In this document: one piece after another, positions 17,901 through 26,021 of the stretch
Layout of the letters: every line of letters begins with the position of its first letter
Position numbering within the stretch: the stretch's first letter is position 1
NCBI GenBank assembly: GCA_913057785.1
Contig: CAJXPD010000054.1
Coordinates: 1 to 43,768, forward strand
DNA: 43,768 nucleotides
DNA from: an uncultured Lewinella sp.
Lineage (GTDB): Bacteria > Bacteroidota > Bacteroidia > Chitinophagales > Saprospiraceae
Reading direction: 5' to 3'
The notes under the pieces: generated by a model
Databases searched by the model: none
The model's input: only the letters and a program-made list of their open reading frames with translations
Told to the model about the DNA's origin: nothing
Program-made: the position numbers and the translations under genes

Positions 17901-20321
17901 ATTTCGGAAGCCCGAGTTCGTTATGAAGACCTCTTGTTGACTGATTTTTTTGATCGTTTTCCGCTCGAACCTAATCTCCAATCACTACTTGACCCTCAAG
18001 CTAGGGAGCCAATCTACACGGGAGAAGGTTGTAATCCTCAGGTGGCTTTCTCTATAGCAAATGAAATCTTCTGCCGGGGAGATGAAATTGTAGTTATCAA
18101 TGATAGTCCATCTGATCAATCTTTTGAATATTTCTTATTGGAATGGGGTGATGGGAAGCAGGATAGTTTGACAGCCTTTGATCAGATACGACATACTTTC
18201 CGCTCTGGGCGTGCTTGGAATGTACGACTGACGGGCTATATGCAGTGCGATTCTACGGGACTAATTAGTAAAACGGCTTCTCAACGAGTTAGTGGACTCA
18301 TCCCCGCAGTGGCACCCTTAGCTGATGATGAAAGAGTGGGATGTGCTCCGATGACAGTATCCTATAATGCTAGTAGCCTAAGCAATGTAGAACATGAGTG
18401 GCGCATTGTAAAAGCATCTGAAGCGACCATTCAAGAACCAGAACAGAATAGTCTACCCACTCAGACTACCCCTACGCGACCACAAGTAATCTACAGCAGT
18501 AGTGATCCTGCGCTTAAATACAACTTAACTGATCCAGGTAGCTATCAAATCTGGATATACGTGCAAAACGCCTGTGGTCGGGATTCTAATTTCTCTCTTC
18601 TGCGTGTGCTTCCACCGGCAGAATGTGGAGGAAGTCGCCAAGGTATTGCTGGTTTGGTACTGGGAACTGGTACAAATTCCAAGTTGGGACGGCAGCCTAT
18701 AGCAGGAGCAAGGGTAGATTGGGAGTCGGGTCGGGCCATAACGGATGCCCAAGGAACCTTCAATATCCCAACCAATGATGTGCAAGAAAATGCCATAACC
18801 ATAGATGTAGAACATCCAGATTATTTGACTAAGGCCCAGGCCTTCGATTTAGAGAACTATGATGGGGGTACCCTTACGATTACCCTGCAAGCCAAGGATG
18901 ATGACCGAGATGGGGATGGACTGATCAATAGTTTAGATGCTTGCCCGGATCAGCCCGGATCTAAATCGACGGATGGATGTCCAGATAGTGATGGAGATGG
19001 TACGCCGGATATGTCTGACAACTGTCCGAACCAAGCGGGAGCCTTTGAAAACAGAGGTTGTCCTGAAGATAAAAAAGAAATAGTGTTTGATCCTTTATTC
19101 GAGAACTCCTGGGTGAAGTCTCGAGACTTATTGGGGGATCGGTACTTTTTATCGGTTGAAGACAAGGTCTACCTGTGGCCCGTAAATATTAAGCGAGGGA
19201 GTGTAGTCCTGTTGATTAACCGAAGTGGAACAAGTCCCTCTCGTGATACAGAGTTGTTTTATGGAGAGTTAGAACCGGGACAGAAAGTCCAAGTTCGTAC
19301 TGACGATGCCATTTATCAAATTACCTTAGAAAAGATTGCTAGAGCCGGTTTGATCCGAACGAGAGGAGCCTACTTTAAAGCGGAGAAACAGACGATAGAA
19401 CAAGAGACGCTTCGTGAGGATGAAGCCTATACGGTTCAAGTAGCTACCTATCGTGATCGCCCCATCTTAACTCAAGTGCTCCTCCGTACCCTCCCAGAAG
19501 ATTGGGAGATTTGGGAAGAAGATGTGACTGGACAAGAAGGTATTAAACGGTTAAATGTAGGCTTCTCTGATTCCCGTAGCAAGGCGCAAGAGGTGTTGGA
19601 GGGGGTGAGAAAGGTTACTGGAACGGATGGTAGCTTTATTCGGAAGATTACCCAGGATGGCTTGGGGAGTGTAGTGGACCTCAGAACCAATAAATCCGCT
19701 ATTCGGCTGTTAGAGGAGCCCTTTGATTTGTTTTTCGATGTAGATACACCTACACGAAGGTCTCTTAGTGGGAATTCTCCACAAGCCTACCTCTATTTTT
19801 TAGATGCTTATACTGCACGTTTGCAGGAACTAGGGACCTATCAGTGTGATCCTAACATTCGTGATTATGCGGTAGATATTATGTCAAAGGAATTTGAGAA
19901 GACTAGAACCTCGCTAAATGATTTGGGAGAGAAGGTTTTAGAAGTACTTTCTCCAATAGTAGAAGGGATTTCGAAAAACTCTGTTGAGAAACGAACAAAA
20001 GGAACGGTTGTGATTTCGGTAGGAATTCCAATTACGTCTTCAGTGGGTAATAATAAATACAATAACTCGCTTAATAAAAGGAGGTTAGATAGTTTTGAGA
20101 ATGCTTTAGAGGTCTTTTTTAGCCAGAATGGAGCGGCTGGTGATGTGTCTGACTACATGGATCTAATTGACATTGAAACGGTGGACGCCAATCTCCAGTT
20201 GGATGATAGTGACTTCCCTAAGCCAAGCGGGAAGGTGAGTAAAGAATGTGAGTCCTATCAGATCTCCAATATCCTAACCCGAAAGATCACCATCTTGAGT
20301 GCTTTCTTTTCGGAGGAATAG
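14952..20321 (+). CDS. Giant three-TM MoxR partner: CoxE-like N-terminus, degenerate vWA, PKD/TPR/TSP3/SPOR-like/OmpA-like exterior
   Basis: 1789 residues from a TTG at 14952. The first in-frame ATG is codon 36 and would cut the N-terminal domain. Residues 10-80 resemble the helical N-terminus of CoxE-type MoxR partners. TM1 103-119; PKD-like domain about 230-312 (NWKFGDDSDTSG...HTFTEPGVY); TM2 337-357; cytosolic 360-808; TM3 814-833; then a long exterior. The cytosolic part has a vWA-like core (YLFLIDEQAERS 452-463, FITTFYYNT, LVVLGDGLDLL) with the DxSxS metal site lost. The exterior carries TPR-like helices (870-1000), PKD-like domains (about 1040-1100, 1125-1220), a carboxypeptidase-regulatory-like domain (1230-1312), TSP3 calcium repeats (1316-1372), a SPOR-like segment (about 1491-1565) and an OmpA-like segment (about 1591-1722, YNNSLNKRRLDS). 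Topology in-out-in-out is inferred. I propose an envelope sensor that passes a signal to MoxR and the EAD protein. Confidence 0.7.
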   Translation: MPNNDNIRFPLDSFLERLALEGIEASVPQRLQLLDMLSRFGPEVLDDPSQLKYKIAPLLAKNAAQQHRIHQLFEEFIAEAVDYTPPPPPVSKPWWQRMYRWQWGIIAMALFILPLILIEERLRATAVEPPLEARFDAPNQVTLGEDIIIQNTSLHVDTVNTLFRWELYDEERGERELDTIVSEMEWRLPFPNLGESPDKFITLTARDTLRNERSTYKKRFQVHCTELPDKPRIIAPIKAFKDSLVSFRLGQDANSEWQYNWKFGDDSDTSGRSVNHTFTEPGVYQVLLQIQKEADGYCQVDTTHTITITNKDDEKAYLADLPLVLDEAQGTSSELNFYWMSWLLLALLLAYALYQFWRWLNQPPPVVTEAERKEELDERFASADRGPYNIPFENYERNIQVEENLFRLADKLRRRQEEGRMVLDIQASVRQTVDQGGFPILLEKRTSLPPEYLFLIDEQAERSHQAELYKYLVTFLRDKDVFITTFYYNTSFHRFWNPDFPEGLTLERLRQLYTRHRLVVLGDGLDLLDQHGDQLQIKEAYGSILEEWDSRLLLTPVPPSSWTFKEATLYQTFPIFDSDASGFSAALKYLDVLAEEADDPGPRPSFTEWQEDQSLPPEHPDINHRIWRKLSTYQDYLHDYPQVYRWLCALAVYPEANWQMTLAIGRAIDAPVNFDNLLLLSRIPWLQGKSLHPKTRQQLLEEIDPETEQLARAAVQEALAEVAPKVAGSHINTDLQTNLAIQSFLLNPEDVENRALIEQLQQHKMLSKRQMLDLDRGIERKTKGAAKDLDSYMLGAGEAVIRQEQAPLFFNNNFYLGAFAATVALILGLFMLKFNGSETLRDWVYGETQSTEAFTPRTPAQYAYFLKEETVQDSAIIFNNLAVESWNRSMEANGDSIRFLENATLDLLDKSLAVRDDYLMAKQNKAKLRYNFGVHNYNDYLEFDQERESLEQAEQFFERAEADSSIVQESRHALGLCAYYQNEISEARVRYEDLLLTDFFDRFPLEPNLQSLLDPQAREPIYTGEGCNPQVAFSIANEIFCRGDEIVVINDSPSDQSFEYFLLEWGDGKQDSLTAFDQIRHTFRSGRAWNVRLTGYMQCDSTGLISKTASQRVSGLIPAVAPLADDERVGCAPMTVSYNASSLSNVEHEWRIVKASEATIQEPEQNSLPTQTTPTRPQVIYSSSDPALKYNLTDPGSYQIWIYVQNACGRDSNFSLLRVLPPAECGGSRQGIAGLVLGTGTNSKLGRQPIAGARVDWESGRAITDAQGTFNIPTNDVQENAITIDVEHPDYLTKAQAFDLENYDGGTLTITLQAKDDDRDGDGLINSLDACPDQPGSKSTDGCPDSDGDGTPDMSDNCPNQAGAFENRGCPEDKKEIVFDPLFENSWVKSRDLLGDRYFLSVEDKVYLWPVNIKRGSVVLLINRSGTSPSRDTELFYGELEPGQKVQVRTDDAIYQITLEKIARAGLIRTRGAYFKAEKQTIEQETLREDEAYTVQVATYRDRPILTQVLLRTLPEDWEIWEEDVTGQEGIKRLNVGFSDSRSKAQEVLEGVRKVTGTDGSFIRKITQDGLGSVVDLRTNKSAIRLLEEPFDLFFDVDTPTRRSLSGNSPQAYLYFLDAYTARLQELGTYQCDPNIRDYAVDIMSKEFEKTRTSLNDLGEKVLEVLSPIVEGISKNSVEKRTKGTVVISVGIPITSSVGNNKYNNSLNKRRLDSFENALEVFFSQNGAAGDVSDYMDLIDIETVDANLQLDDSDFPKPSGKVSKECESYQISNILTRKITILSAFFSEE

Positions 20322-20385
20322 CATACCCACCACGCCTTTAACATCGTGAATCCTGCGCATGTTTCCCACCACATGGTAGCTATAC

Positions 20386-20613
20386 GGCAAGCTCCGCTTT
20401 CCCTCCCGCCGAAACACCATAAACTTGTTTGCCGACTATTAAAGTACTACCATCCGTGCACGGTAAGCTCTACTTGCTCGCAGATACCCAGCACACCCTC
20501 AATTCACCGCAGGTGCACGGCAAGCTCTGCTTGCTCGTGGATGACCAACGCGGGCTCCAGCCCGCCGAATACTAAGCCAACACTCCCGCCGTAAAGCCAT
20601 AAACTTGCCCACC
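20386..20613. repeat. REP-like palindromic repeats upstream of the RAYT transposase
   Basis: Two copies of a GTGCACGGyAAGCTCTrCTTGCTCG unit lie at 20456-20480 and 20513-20537. A partial one, CGGCAAGCTCCGCTTT, starts at about 20385. The core GCAAGC-TCT-GCTTGC can fold into a hairpin. A second repeat type, CTCCCGCCGwAAmrCCATAAACTTG, occurs at 20403-20427 and 20583-20607, and CGGGCTCCAGCCCG at 20551-20564 is another hairpin. No gene is evident from 20322 to 20664; the sequence is essentially all repeat. Copies also lie on the other side of the transposase. Confidence 0.65.
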
Positions 20614-20664
20614 ACAATCAATTTCCCTATCTTCCCATACTCTCTAAAAACAACACACATAGAA

Positions 20665-21249
20665 ATGCGCTCAAGAATCCATGATCAAAAAGGCATGTAC
20701 TTTTTGACCTTCACCATTGTCGATTGGATCGACCTATTCACTCGGCCCGTCTACGCCGAAATACTCCTAGATAGCATGAAGTTCTGCCAAGCCAATAAAG
20801 GACTGGTGATCTATGCTTACGTGATCATGCCCAGCCATCTACATTTGATTTTCCAGTCCAAAGGAGAGCTAGGGCTTTCTAAAGTCATACAGCATCTCAG
20901 GTCCTATACGGCACGACAAATCGTTGATTACGCCAAGAACTGGGCCCATCCTGAAAGCCGCAGAAAATGGCTGCTCGATAAATTCGCTTTTAATGCCAGG
21001 AAGAATAGTACGAATAGTGAACATCAGGTTTGGAAAAAGGGCAGTTATCCGGTGTATTTGCATAGTCCAAAGATGATTAGGCAGATACTCAATTACATTC
21101 ATCAGAATCCGGTCAAAGCTAGGATCGTGAAATGGCCCGAGCATTATGTCTTCAGCAGTGCTTCGAACTATGAGCATGGGAAAGGAGTGATGGAGGTGAC
21201 TTTGTTAGAGGACATTTGGGATGATATGGGGTACATTGATTTGTCGTAA
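20665..21249 (+). CDS. REP-associated tyrosine transposase (RAYT, IS200-like Y1 HUH family)
   Basis: 194 residues from the ATG at 20665; an upstream in-frame TTG adds 20 residues not seen in the family. The HUH metal-binding motif is H58-L-H60 in AYVIMPSHLHLIF. The catalytic tyrosine is Tyr144 in ILNYIHQNPVKARIV, the hallmark of the TnpA_REP group. Family members nick and join single-stranded DNA at REP hairpins and are single-copy, domesticated relatives of IS200/IS605. The flanking palindromes on both sides, shared in sequence, support a RAYT/REP (REPtron-like) unit. The frame is intact and both motifs are present, so it is probably active. Confidence 0.88.
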   Translation: MRSRIHDQKGMYFLTFTIVDWIDLFTRPVYAEILLDSMKFCQANKGLVIYAYVIMPSHLHLIFQSKGELGLSKVIQHLRSYTARQIVDYAKNWAHPESRRKWLLDKFAFNARKNSTNSEHQVWKKGSYPVYLHSPKMIRQILNYIHQNPVKARIVKWPEHYVFSSASNYEHGKGVMEVTLLEDIWDDMGYIDLS

Positions 21250-21262
21250 AGACATGTCAGTG

Positions 21263-21377
21263 ATCGGCGGGCGGGATGAGTTTTATTTCACACCACATGC
21301 ACGGCAAGCTCTTGCTTGCTCGTAATTGACGTGCAGGCCTGCCTTCAGGCTCCTGCCTGCAGTAAAGTCCCGCCCGC
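21263..21377. repeat. REP-like palindromes downstream of the RAYT gene
   Basis: An outer inverted repeat, CGGCGGGCGGGAT near 21265 against TCCCGCCCGCCGC near 21367, encloses two units: GCACGGCAAGCTCTTGCTTGCTCGT (21299-21323), matching the upstream copies, and GCAGGCCTGCCTTCAGG...CCTGCCTGC (21333-21360). The whole unit could fold as a cruciform or a multi-hairpin RNA. Confidence 0.65.
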
Positions 21378-21457
21378 CGCTACTTTGTCTCCCTCCTTCC
21401 AAAGAAATTTTATCTTTAATCTCCTAAATCTCTATTAACATCACTAATCTAGGAATC

Positions 21458-24400
21458 ATGAAGAGGCTGTTAACTTACCTAATCGTTTTATCCTTTTGTA
21501 GCCAGGTCAATGCCCAGATTAGCGCAAAGCTCATGCGCTATATGGACGTGTCCGCTACACAAATCACCTTTGTTTACGGCGGCGATATCTGGGTCATGCC
21601 GAAAGCAGGCGGCACTGCCATCCAGGTGACGCATTCGCCGGGAGAGGAATCCTGGCCGCGCTTTTCACCCGATGGTAAATCGATCGCTTACACCGCGAGC
21701 TACCAAGGCAACTCGGATATCTATGTGATGCCAGCCACTGGCGGATTGCCCGTCCGTGTAACCTATTCGTCCTTTCCGGATCGGATGCTAGATTGGCATC
21801 CGGATGGAGAGCATCTCCTCTTTGCCTCGCGGCGAGAGATGGGACAACGTTCCTCCCAGCAGTTTTTTAAAGTACATAAGTCAGGCGGTTTACCCGAAAA
21901 ACTAAGGGTACCCTATGGAGAACTAGCTAGCTATTCTCCGGATGGTAAGCAGCTGGCCTACATTACGAAGATCACAGAAAACTATCCTTTCAAGCGTTAT
22001 CGAGGCGGATTGACTTCCGACATCCTCATCTTTGATCTTCAGACGATGACGGCGGAAAATGTCACCAAGAATGAGGCCAATGACGGGAAACCGGCCTGGG
22101 CAGGAGACAAGATTTACTTCCTATCCGATCAGAGTAAGAACATGCGCTTGAACCTTTGGGTATACGATACAAAAAACAAGTCTTCTAAGCAGATTACTAA
22201 GTTCAAAGATTTTGATATATCCTTCATGTCAGCAGGACCGGATGATCTTGTATTCGAGGCTGGCGGAAGCTTATATCTTATGGATCTCGCAACCGAGAAA
22301 TACAAAGCAGTCAATGTAAATGTCATTAGTGACTTATCAGCAGAAATGCCGCAGCGTAAAGATGTGAGTAGAAGTATTGCCAATATGACCGCTTCTCCGC
22401 AAGGTAAACGGATCATCTTTGAGGCACGTGGAGAGCTATTCAATGTACCGGTCAAGGAAGGGTATACCCTAAACATGACGAAATCTAGTGGGGCCTTTGA
22501 CCGCGACCCTGCCTGGTCACCTGACGGGAAACACATTGCCTTTTGGAGTGATCGCTCCGGCGAGGTGGAGATGTATCTACAGGTAGCTGATGCTTCCAAG
22601 CCCGCGCAGAAGGTGACCGACCGAAATCGGGGCTTTGGCTACAAGCTCTACTGGTCGCCTGACAGTAAGAAAATCGCTTTTATCGATGAAAAGAATGATA
22701 TCTACCTCTTCGAGGTGGAAACAAAAACGCTCACCCGGGCAGCTAATTCACCTTGGAACTTTAGCCACAACGGTCGACTGGGTTACCCAATTGAATGGTC
22801 ACCGGATTCTAAGTGGATTGCTTTTCATCATGGATTAGAAAATGCTAACAATGCCGTATTTGTCTACAACCTGGAGAAGAAAGAAAAGAAACAGTTAACC
22901 AGTGGCTTCTACGATGATTCCAATCCTGTCTTTAGTACAGACGGTAAGTATATGTTCTTCATGACCAATCGGAACATGCAGCCGCATTATTCTGATATGG
23001 GAGATGGTACTTGGGTGTACCCCAATAGTACACAGCTGGCCTATATGAGCCTTACCAAAACGGCTCCCAACCTACTTGCACCCAAGAACGATACTTTCAA
23101 ACCGAAGGAAACGGAAGACAAAAAAGAAAAACCTAAAACTGAAGAAGCCAAAAAAGGAGAAGATAAAGGCAAAGAGAAGACCGATAAGAAAGAGAAATTG
23201 GTGGCAATAGATTTTGACGACCTGGAAGCGCGGGTACGTATACTACCTCCGAAAGCAGGAAATTTTGGAGGTATCATGGCCTTTGATGGTAAGTTGGTCT
23301 TTGTGCGGGGAGCAAATACAGGTTCGGAAAAGAGAGGTGCATCATTGCAGTACTTTGATCTAAAAGAAAGAGCGGAAAAGACAATTTTGGCTAGTGTAGG
23401 TGGAGTGGTTAAAACGGCCGATGGGAAGGCTTTGTTGGTCAGCGATAAAGGTAAATACGGCATTGTAAAGCCTGCTCCAAATCAAAAGCTAGCCAAGCCG
23501 ATTCCTACCAATGGTCTGGTAATGGATCTAGTGCCGCGAGAGGAGTGGCGACAATTGTTCGCGGATGCTTGGCGCCGACACCGTGACTTCTTCTACGATC
23601 CCAATATGCACGGTTTGGATTGGCCAGGTATGAAAAAACGTTATGGGGCGCTGATTGAAGATGCCCGGACGCGTTGGGATGTGAGTTTTGTCATTTCTAA
23701 TCTCTGTGCTGAACTGTCAGCAGGACATACCTATACCTTTGGCGGAGATGCAGAAAGAGTACGACCTGTGCAGACGGGCTTTCTAGGAATAGATTGGGGC
23801 TTGAAAGACGATAAATACTACATCAAACGAATCATTCGTCCGGCCAGCTGGGATACTGAGGTTCGTTCTCCTTTGGATCAACCTGGTGTGGATGTTCAAG
23901 TGGGGGACTTTATTCTAGCAGTTAACGGTGAAACCCTGGATACCAAGAAAGATCCTTATGCAGCCTTTGCTGGCTTGAATGGCAAAACGGTAGCCTTAAC
24001 CGTAAGTCGATCTGGAACAGAGGCTGAGGGTAAACAACACATTATTAAGACCCTTAGTCAAGGCCAAGAAACGCAACTGCGGTATTTAGCTTGGATCGAA
24101 AGAAATCGCATGATGGTGGATGATCTTTCTAACGGCCAGCTCGGCTATGTGTATATGTCTAATACTGGCGGCCGTGGCCAATTAGAGTTGGTGAGAATGT
24201 ACTATGGTCAGTTGGACAAAAAAGGCTTCATCATTGATGAGCGATTTAACGGTGGTGGCCAATTGGCCGATCGTTTCCTTGAATTATTGACTAAACCCGT
24301 CGTCTATAACTTGCATTGGCGTCACGGTAAAGATCACACCCATCCAATCAAGACTAATACCGGCCCGATGGGCATGTTGATCAATGGTTGGGCAGGTTCC

Positions 24401-24760
24401 GGAGGAGATGGCCTACCTTGGGCTTTCCAGGAGCTAGAGGCTGGTCCTATTGTTGGTGAGCGCACCTTGGGTATATTGGTAGGCCCCGCTACGGGCCACC
24501 GACTGGTCGATGGTGGAGGGATAACCGTTCCCGGTGCTCGTCTCTATGATAATGATGGACACTGGTTCTGGGAAGGAGAGGGCGTGAGACCTGATATCAA
24601 GGTCTGGGATGATCCGAATCTGTTAGTGCAGGGCAGAGACCCACAAATGGAAAGGGTAGTGGAAGAGGTGTTGAAGCTCTTGAAAACTGACGCACAAGTA
24701 AAGACTCCAGCCCCAGCGCCTGAGGACCGAACCGCCAAGGGACTTAACGGCAAAAAATAG
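21458..24760 (+). CDS. Tricorn-type S41 serine protease homologue, secreted
   Basis: 1100 residues with a signal peptide (MKRLLTYLIVLSFCSQVNAQ). Residues about 35-530 form WD40-like/TolB-like beta-propellers with repeated FSPDGK or WSPDSK blades. A charged Lys/Glu linker follows (about 545-590), then a short strand-rich region, a helical core domain, a PDZ domain (about 765-860) and the S41 peptidase domain (about 870-1080). The expected catalytic residues are visible: His757 (SAGHTYTFGGD), Ser981 (NGWAGSGGDG) and Glu1039 (FWEGEGVRPDI). The Ser-Glu spacing of 58 equals that of archaeal tricorn. Tricorn homologues cut peptides produced by other proteases; the signal peptide places this one in the periplasm or outside. 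A strong hairpin follows the gene. Confidence 0.93.
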   Translation: MKRLLTYLIVLSFCSQVNAQISAKLMRYMDVSATQITFVYGGDIWVMPKAGGTAIQVTHSPGEESWPRFSPDGKSIAYTASYQGNSDIYVMPATGGLPVRVTYSSFPDRMLDWHPDGEHLLFASRREMGQRSSQQFFKVHKSGGLPEKLRVPYGELASYSPDGKQLAYITKITENYPFKRYRGGLTSDILIFDLQTMTAENVTKNEANDGKPAWAGDKIYFLSDQSKNMRLNLWVYDTKNKSSKQITKFKDFDISFMSAGPDDLVFEAGGSLYLMDLATEKYKAVNVNVISDLSAEMPQRKDVSRSIANMTASPQGKRIIFEARGELFNVPVKEGYTLNMTKSSGAFDRDPAWSPDGKHIAFWSDRSGEVEMYLQVADASKPAQKVTDRNRGFGYKLYWSPDSKKIAFIDEKNDIYLFEVETKTLTRAANSPWNFSHNGRLGYPIEWSPDSKWIAFHHGLENANNAVFVYNLEKKEKKQLTSGFYDDSNPVFSTDGKYMFFMTNRNMQPHYSDMGDGTWVYPNSTQLAYMSLTKTAPNLLAPKNDTFKPKETEDKKEKPKTEEAKKGEDKGKEKTDKKEKLVAIDFDDLEARVRILPPKAGNFGGIMAFDGKLVFVRGANTGSEKRGASLQYFDLKERAEKTILASVGGVVKTADGKALLVSDKGKYGIVKPAPNQKLAKPIPTNGLVMDLVPREEWRQLFADAWRRHRDFFYDPNMHGLDWPGMKKRYGALIEDARTRWDVSFVISNLCAELSAGHTYTFGGDAERVRPVQTGFLGIDWGLKDDKYYIKRIIRPASWDTEVRSPLDQPGVDVQVGDFILAVNGETLDTKKDPYAAFAGLNGKTVALTVSRSGTEAEGKQHIIKTLSQGQETQLRYLAWIERNRMMVDDLSNGQLGYVYMSNTGGRGQLELVRMYYGQLDKKGFIIDERFNGGGQLADRFLELLTKPVVYNLHWRHGKDHTHPIKTNTGPMGMLINGWAGSGGDGLPWAFQELEAGPIVGERTLGILVGPATGHRLVDGGGITVPGARLYDNDGHWFWEGEGVRPDIKVWDDPNLLVQGRDPQMERVVEEVLKLLKTDAQVKTPAPAPEDRTAKGLNGKK

Positions 24761-24801
24761 GTACCTGCCTACTGTAGGACCTACTATATGTACACGATAG
24801 A

Positions 24802-24837
24802 GAAGCCCCTGCTAGCATATCAGCTAGCAGGGGCTTC
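24802..24837 (+). terminator. Strong hairpin terminator after the tricorn protease gene
   Basis: A perfect 15-base stem, GAAGCCCCTGCTAGC (24802-24816) and GCTAGCAGGGGCTTC (24823-24837), with a six-base loop, lies 41 bases after the stop. There is no clear T tract. It also lies 45 bases after the end of the convergent lipoprotein gene, so it may serve both. Confidence 0.7.
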
Positions 24838-24848
24838 CCATTAGTGGA

Positions 24849-24868
24849 CCTGCCTTCAGGCTCCTGCC
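24849..24868. repeat. Solo REP-like copy
   Basis: CCTGCCTTCAGGCTCCTGCC is identical over 20 bases to 21338-21357 beside the RAYT gene 3.5 kb away. It stands alone between the terminator hairpin and the end of the lipoprotein gene, which is the usual place for dispersed REPs. Confidence 0.7.
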
Positions 24869-24882
24869 CACCTTCAGTATGT

Positions 24883-25788
24883 CTAATCCGTCTCCGGCTT
24901 TACGTCCCCCATGACTGGAAGACTGCTATCGGGCCGTAGGGTCTCCAAAGGAATCGTATCAAATCCATAGTCCTTCAGACTCACATTGATCAAGCCCTTT
25001 TCCTTTTTTCTAGGCTGAAACAATTGTATAGCCAGTTTGGTGGGCATGACTAAGCCATCCTTGGCTTCAGTGCGCTCTAAGTACCTTACCGTGCCGTACA
25101 TGAAGCCTGGAACGGGCATGTAATGATCCCGGATATTCACTTGTAACATATCGGCTAGATGCGTTTCCTTATTGATGAAGAAAACATATTGATCATACTC
25201 CTTATTGGGTTTTTCGGAGCCCCAAGAGGCGAGAACAAGGTCATAGGTCTTGCCATCAAACTCTCGTTCCCCACCATAGCGTACGATTGGCGCGGTTTGG
25301 ATGCGCATCGGGATCTCCAGCACGTAATGGAAGGCGGCTAAGCCCCATTCCCAGCGTTTCTTTTTCTTAAATACCGGTTCCGCTTCTCCTTTTTTCTGTA
25401 CGTAGGTTTCCCAAGATTGTAAGCCATAAATGTCTCCTTCTCGCTTCTTGTTGAGGTAGCGAATCCGGCCATCAAATGAATTGACGGCATAAGACATTCT
25501 AATATCCTGGTTTTTCTTACTTTGGAAGGGATCCATATTCATCATGTCCCAAAGACCATTTATGCCAAGGTTGGCCGTGACTTCGAACGTCTCGTGCTCG
25601 GCCAATTTCTGGATGCCTTGAGCCTCCGCCATTTGAGCCAGGAGGGCTCGACCCTTATCTTCAAGTTCTTGACTGTTGGGGTTCTCCTTGACCAAATTGG
25701 GACGGAGATCAGACAGACAGCTGGTAGCAAAAATGGATAGACCTAATAGGGCTACCACGGGTAGCCGAGATGGACTAGCATATTTCAT
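24883..25788 (-). CDS. Predicted lipoprotein of unknown function
   Basis: 301 residues. The signal peptide ends in FATSC (Cys24), a lipobox. The mature protein has a helical start (LEDKGRALLAQMAEAQGIQKLAEHETFEVTANLGI), then mostly alternating strands (RMSYAVNSFDGRIRYLN, YDLVLASWGSEKPNKEYDQYVFFINKETHLADMLQV, PGFMYGTVRYLER). This half-barrel pattern is reminiscent of LolA/LppX-type folds that carry lipids, but I cannot assign it to a family with confidence. It has its own upstream region, with 233 bases between its start and the SRPBCC stop. Confidence 0.7.
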   Translation of the reverse strand: MKYASPSRLPVVALLGLSIFATSCLSDLRPNLVKENPNSQELEDKGRALLAQMAEAQGIQKLAEHETFEVTANLGINGLWDMMNMDPFQSKKNQDIRMSYAVNSFDGRIRYLNKKREGDIYGLQSWETYVQKKGEAEPVFKKKKRWEWGLAAFHYVLEIPMRIQTAPIVRYGGEREFDGKTYDLVLASWGSEKPNKEYDQYVFFINKETHLADMLQVNIRDHYMPVPGFMYGTVRYLERTEAKDGLVMPTKLAIQLFQPRKKEKGLINVSLKDYGFDTIPLETLRPDSSLPVMGDVKPETD

Positions 25789-25974
25789 ATTGATGTTAGA
25801 TTAGTGTCCAAGGCTTTGTATCAGCGGGCCAATACAAGCAATGGTGTCAGATGAAGAAGAAATGGAAAGTCGAAATTTGAGAGGAAAGAAAAAGCTCGAT
25901 TGTATCCCATAGCCCCGATTATTTGGAATGTAAAACTGAGCGATAATCAGGCGGCGTCTAGAAAAGCTGCACGC

Positions 25975-26001
25975 CAGGCCCCAGACGAAATACTGGGCCT
26001 G
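25975..26001 (-). terminator. Hairpin downstream of the SRPBCC gene
   Basis: CAGGCCCCAG (25975-25984) pairs with CTGGGCCTG (25993-26001), with one bulged C and an eight-base loop. It begins about 20 bases past the stop at 26022 on the minus strand. No T run follows, so efficiency is uncertain. Confidence 0.4.
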
Positions 26002-26021
26002 AGCGCAGCGAACCCTGATCG

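Noticed and set aside
12893..20321. Idea that the EAD/MoxR/giant-protein block is a prophage or integrated element
   Set aside because: No integrase, att-like direct repeats or tRNA lie at its borders; the adjacent RAYT is a REP-type transposase that does not mobilise neighbours.
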